DNA of 8,028 nt from an uncultured Fretibacterium sp. (GTDB lineage Bacteria > Synergistota > Synergistia > Synergistales > Aminobacteriaceae): the NCBI GenBank assembly GCA_937915755.1, contig CALGGR010000007.1, positions 1 through 8,028 on the forward strand, given 5' to 3'. This document shows positions 6,152 through 8,028 of this stretch, one piece after another. Under the pieces are notes generated by a model. That model saw only the letters and a program-made list of their open reading frames with translations, searched no databases and was not told where the DNA came from. Position numbers and translations under genes: made by a program. Position 1 is the stretch's first letter. Every line of letters begins with the position of its first letter.

Positions 6152-6512
6152 TACGAATAACCCCCTTATGAAATTGTCAATGCACTTTATCGTCTTACGC
6201 ACTCAGTCTTTGATGATAGCCCTGAGCCTGCGGGGGTTCGGAAAGTTGCCTTGTTTCCTTTCTGTACCTCTTTGCAGTTTACAGAGGCTAGTACGTCCGA
6301 CCTCCTGCGTTCCCGCGTTTCTGTTCTTCCTTAATGGCCTGTCGGGGATTGCTGCACCTCGCTATCTTGCCGTCTGGTTTTTGAACAGTGCGTCGGTTTG
6401 ACGATTTCCTACTAGGTATTTCCCGTAGGACGGTGCATATATTACCGCAACGTTTCGGAATTGGCTATACGTAATTTTACGGATAAATTTTGGCAGTAAT
6501 TGTTGCAAGGGT
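6152..6512 (-). other. Gene-free stretch, probable long leader and promoter region of the porin gene
   Basis: No credible gene is present on either strand. The only sizeable open frame runs antisense into the porin signal peptide. Several short inverted repeats occur: TCCTAC/GTAGGA at 6407-6412 and 6425-6430, and two mutually exclusive pairings at 6262-6287 (CTGTA with TACAG, or CCTCT with AGAGG). I do not recognise a riboswitch consensus. AT-rich -10-like strings lie around 6430-6500 on the minus strand, but none has a good -35, so the porin promoter is not placed. Confidence 0.5.
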
Positions 6513-6920
6513 TTACGCGTAGATTATGCAGGGTTCGCTGTAGGAGGTGAGGGAGTCGTCGTGAGTGAGGAAGAGCATGTTTTCGGATTTTGCCTGAGAG
6601 ATCAGGATGCGGTCGAAGGGGTCTTTGTGTGGGGGAGCATCGTCGGGGCGTGAGAGGGTTTCGAGGGTGTATATGTGTTTGGGTCTTAACGTGAGACAGT
6701 GAAAATCCGCGTCAGTACAAAAATATATCAGCTCATCAGGGGCGAGTTTAGTAATCTTGTCGGGGTGCTTGAGTCTTTTAATAGCTGCTTCCCAAATTGA
6801 GATTATGCTGTAGTATATCTTGTTATCAGGGTTGTAAAGAACATCTTTTGCTCTCTCAGGAAGTTTTGCATCCCCTGTTAAAGCCCACAGAAGAATATGG
6901 GTATCGAGAAGGTATCTCAA
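6513..6920 (-). CDS. PIN-domain toxin VapC, module 1
   Basis: This 135-aa PIN-domain toxin belongs to the VapC group with a LLDTHILLW start (COG3744-like), a putative Mg2+-dependent ribonuclease. Candidate catalytic acids are present: D6, E44 in SIWEAAIKRL, D100 and D103 in HKDPFDRIL, and D121 or D122 in LTHDD. The start is TTG, 1 base after the antitoxin stop, with GGGGTGA about 6-7 bases upstream. This TTG gives exactly the same length as module 2 and aligns with its ATG. It is homologous along its whole length to the toxin at 7231-7638. The two are conserved around WEAAIKRLKHPDKI and SRPDDAPPHKDPFDRILI, and diverge between residues about 57 and 85, which could alter RNA target or partner choice (inference). 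Confidence 0.9.
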   Translation of the reverse strand: MRYLLDTHILLWALTGDAKLPERAKDVLYNPDNKIYYSIISIWEAAIKRLKHPDKITKLAPDELIYFCTDADFHCLTLRPKHIYTLETLSRPDDAPPHKDPFDRILISQAKSENMLFLTHDDSLTSYSEPCIIYA

Positions 6921-6921
6921 G

Positions 6922-7161
6922 TCAATTCACCCCGAACATTTCCGCGATTTCATCACTCATCATAGTGTCAAAGTCATCAGGAACAATGAATTTCCCTTTT
7001 GCTACACCGATGCGTTTTGAAACATCAGGCTGAACATAGCGTTCCATTTTTACTGCCGGAATGCCATGTATGGAGATGACAATATCATCTTCTTGTTCGC
7101 TAACGATAAGCCCGACGAGTTCAGGCAGTTTATCCTTAACATCACTCACTTCTACTAGCAT
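6922..7161 (-). CDS. Phd/YefM-like antitoxin, module 1
   Basis: This 79-aa antitoxin has a Phd-type N-terminal DNA-binding and dimerisation part, VSDVKDKLPELVGL then DDIVISIHGIPAVKM (about 1-40). Its C-terminal toxin-binding part contains AKGKFIVPDDFDT and DEIAEMFGVN. The ATG at 7161 was chosen because GGGAGGA lies nine bases upstream and the product then aligns with module 2. A start 48 bp further up lies within the promoter leader. The stop is 1 base before the toxin. Antitoxins of this family repress their own promoter, and the palindrome at 7206-7217 is the likely operator. Confidence 0.88.
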   Translation of the reverse strand: MLVEVSDVKDKLPELVGLIVSEQEDDIVISIHGIPAVKMERYVQPDVSKRIGVAKGKFIVPDDFDTMMSDEIAEMFGVN

Positions 7162-7190
7162 AGCCGTGTTTCCTCCCTTTACGTAGGTAG

Positions 7191-7221
7191 TGTCATTATA
7201 ATTCACCATAATTATGGGAGG
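7191..7221 (-). promoter_or_regulatory. Promoter and palindromic operator of Phd-PIN module 1
   Basis: On the minus strand a TATAAT -10 (7200-7195) follows the perfect 12-bp palindrome CCATAATTATGG (7217-7206) by 5 bases. The palindrome thus sits in the -35 to -10 spacer, a position suited to repression by the antitoxin. No strong -35 is seen. The whole 31-bp block is identical to 7906-7936. Confidence 0.65.
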
Positions 7222-7313
7222 AACGGTAGTTCACACATACATTATGCAGTCTTCGTTATAGAAGGTTAGGGTATCGTCATGGGTGAGGAAGATCATGTTT
7301 TCAGCCTTTGCTT
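7191..7313. repeat. Direct repeat, copy 1 (promoter plus toxin 3' end)
   Basis: This stretch repeats at 7906-8028 with an offset of 715 bp. By eye there are 5 differences in 123 positions: 4 in the 9-base gap between toxin stop and promoter block, and 1 silent change in a Tyr codon (7258 versus 7973). The repeat runs off the right edge of the window. Confidence 0.92.
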
Positions 7314-7638
7314 GGGCGATGAGTATGCGGTCGAAGGGGTCTTTGTGAGGCGGGGCATCGTCGGGGCGTGAAAGCGTTTCAAGCATTAACACTTGATCGG
7401 CCATCAGTGGCAACTCCTGAAAATCAGCGTCATCACACAAGTCCGTTAGTTCCTGCGTTGATAAGTCAGCTATTTTGTCCGGGTGCTTCAGGCGTTTGAT
7501 GGCTGCCTCCCAGACTGATACGCTGCTGTAGTATATCTTGTTCTTGGGGTCATTGATTATTTCGTCTGCTTTTTCTGGGAATTTCTCGTCTTCGGTAACT
7601 GACCACAGCAGAATGTGAATATCAAGGAGAATATTCAT
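7231..7638 (-). CDS. PIN-domain toxin VapC, module 2
   Basis: This 135-aa PIN-domain toxin is homologous to the module 1 toxin without gaps. Candidate acids D6, E44, D100, D103 and D121 or D122 are all kept; the residue after D6 is I-H rather than T-H. The ATG at 7638 is preferred: GGGGTGA lies 7 bases upstream and the length then equals module 1. A GTG two codons earlier at 7644 would overlap the antitoxin stop and is the alternative. The last 26 residues are the same as in the partial third toxin at the window edge. The stop lies just upstream of the promoter block of module 1, with no terminator between, so read-through into module 1 is likely. Confidence 0.9.
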   Translation of the reverse strand: MNILLDIHILLWSVTEDEKFPEKADEIINDPKNKIYYSSVSVWEAAIKRLKHPDKIADLSTQELTDLCDDADFQELPLMADQVLMLETLSRPDDAPPHKDPFDRILIAQAKAENMIFLTHDDTLTFYNEDCIMYV

Positions 7639-7640
7639 AT

Positions 7641-7877
7641 TCACTTCACCCCAAACATTTCCGCGATCTCGTCATTCTTGGTGTCCCAGTCGTCAGGTAT
7701 GATGAATTTCCCTTTTGCCCTGCCTGTCCTGCGCTTGAGAGGTTCTGCGTAGTAGTCGGTGATCTTTGCGACTGGCATACCGCGCTTTGTGATTATTACC
7801 TGACGCTCATCACCGAATGATATTTTCCCGACAAGCTCAGAAAGTTTCTCTCGTGCTTCTTCTATGTCTATACGCAT
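7641..7877 (-). CDS. Phd/YefM-like antitoxin, module 2
   Basis: This 78-aa antitoxin is homologous to that of module 1. The N-terminal Phd part reads IEEAREKLSELVGKI, then RQVIITKRGMPVAKI. The C-terminal toxin-binding part AKGKFIIPDDWDT with DEIAEMFGV is nearly the same as in module 1, so cross-binding between modules is conceivable. AAGGAGG (plus 7886-7892) lies eight bases before the ATG. The stop is 2 bases before the ATG of its toxin. The central stretch (about residues 40-52, ITDYYAEPLKRRTGR) is basic and differs from module 1. Confidence 0.9.
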   Translation of the reverse strand: MRIDIEEAREKLSELVGKISFGDERQVIITKRGMPVAKITDYYAEPLKRRTGRAKGKFIIPDDWDTKNDEIAEMFGVK

Positions 7878-7905
7878 AGATATTTCCTCCTTGTGTATAT
7901 GGTGA

Positions 7906-7936
7906 TGTCATTATAATTCACCATAATTATGGGAGG
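7906..7936 (-). promoter_or_regulatory. Promoter and palindromic operator of Phd-PIN module 2
   Basis: Same 31 bases as 7191-7221: TATAAT at 7915-7910 on the minus strand and the palindrome CCATAATTATGG at 7932-7921. It lies between the stop of the third toxin and the antitoxin of module 2. Confidence 0.65.
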
Positions 7937-7945
7937 GAGAGTATT

Positions 7946-8028
7946 TCACACATACATTATGCAGTCTTCGTTGTAGAAGGTTAGGGTATCGTCATGGGTG
8001 AGGAAGATCATGTTTTCAGCCTTTGCTT
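7946..8028 (-). CDS. PIN-domain toxin VapC, module 3 (3' end only)
   Basis: The minus strand encodes the last 27 codons of a third VapC, including stop, and runs off the window edge. The readable residues (AKAENMIFLTHDD, then TLTFYNEDCIMYV) equal the end of the module 2 toxin; the DNA differs at one silent position. The LTHDD acids are included. Whether the rest of the gene and its antitoxin are intact cannot be seen here. Confidence 0.88.
   Translation of the reverse strand, partial: AKAENMIFLTHDDTLTFYNEDCIMYV

Larger units (their letters stand above)
7906..8028. repeat. Direct repeat, copy 2, continuing past the window
   Basis: Second copy of 7191-7313, offset 715 bp. The near-identity suggests a recent duplication of a whole antitoxin-toxin module, or gene conversion. 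Confidence 0.92.

Noticed and set aside
6152..6202. Upstream in-frame start adding 17 residues to the porin
   Set aside because: It would place a charged leader before a textbook signal peptide, and the AAGGGGG site is correctly spaced only for the ATG at 6151.
6069..6401. Plus-strand open frame covering the porin leader, hydrophobic in places
   Set aside because: It is antisense to the porin signal peptide and its low-complexity Ala/Thr run mirrors that peptide. No ribosome binding site.
6152..6512. Known riboswitch or structural RNA in the porin leader
   Set aside because: I compared it from memory with TPP, lysine, cyclic-di-GMP, SRP RNA and RNase P core motifs and found no convincing match.
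7162..7209. Upstream in-frame start adding 16 residues to the module 1 antitoxin
   Set aside because: The extra codons lie over the promoter's -10 region and leader. The ATG at 7161 has a good ribosome binding site and aligns with the module 2 antitoxin.
7191..8028. CRISPR array suggested by repeated blocks
   Set aside because: The repeats are 715 bp apart and contain complete genes, so they are duplicated toxin-antitoxin modules and not repeat-spacer units.

Overview
The window most resembles a member of the Synergistota (Synergistaceae-like). Its main marker is a minus-strand outer-membrane protein with signal peptide, one SLH domain, coiled coil and beta-barrel ending in Phe. This architecture anchors the outer membrane of diderm lineages such as Synergistota and Negativicutes, and the local sequence reads more like the Synergistota form. 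The taxonomic call is an inference from protein architecture and the rny-ymdB gene pair; no rRNA is present.

Layout. Bases 1-183 are a leader with a hairpin-forming element and a possible promoter. Bases 184-2510 (+) hold a housekeeping pair, RNase Y (rny) and the phosphodiesterase YmdB, overlapping by ATGA and closed by a good intrinsic terminator. Bases 2597-3293 (+) are a compact AbrB-like antitoxin / PIN toxin pair with its own -10 box. Bases 3306-4397 (-) are an unusual toxin cassette. A 140-aa protein made of two fused copies of a ~66-aa acidic unit is followed by a Gp49/HigB-like RelE-superfamily toxin, then by a third single copy of the same unit, giving the order A1A2-T-A3. None of the three units shows the helix-turn-helix expected of the usual Gp49-toxin partner. 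Bases 4478-6151 (-) are the SLH porin, with a ~360-bp gene-free stretch upstream. Bases 6513-8028 (-) are a tandem array of Phd-type antitoxin / PIN toxin modules: two complete modules and the 3' end of a third running off the window.

How it fits together. A toxin-antitoxin-rich accessory region, with at least three unrelated toxin-antitoxin types in about 5.5 kb, surrounds a major outer-membrane protein gene and abuts the rny-ymdB operon. Two near-identical terminators (3306-3339 and 4405-4438) bracket the A1A2-T-A3 cassette. The Phd-PIN modules share a 31-bp promoter block containing a perfect 12-bp palindrome, and a degenerate version of it lies at the promoter of the A1A2-T-A3 cassette.

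The most interesting item is the A1A2-T-A3 cassette. The junction inside the fusion keeps a ribosome-binding site almost identical to the one before A3. This suggests that an ancestral A-T-A-T-A array lost one toxin by recombination between two Shine-Dalgarno-like sequences, fusing two antitoxin-like units in frame.
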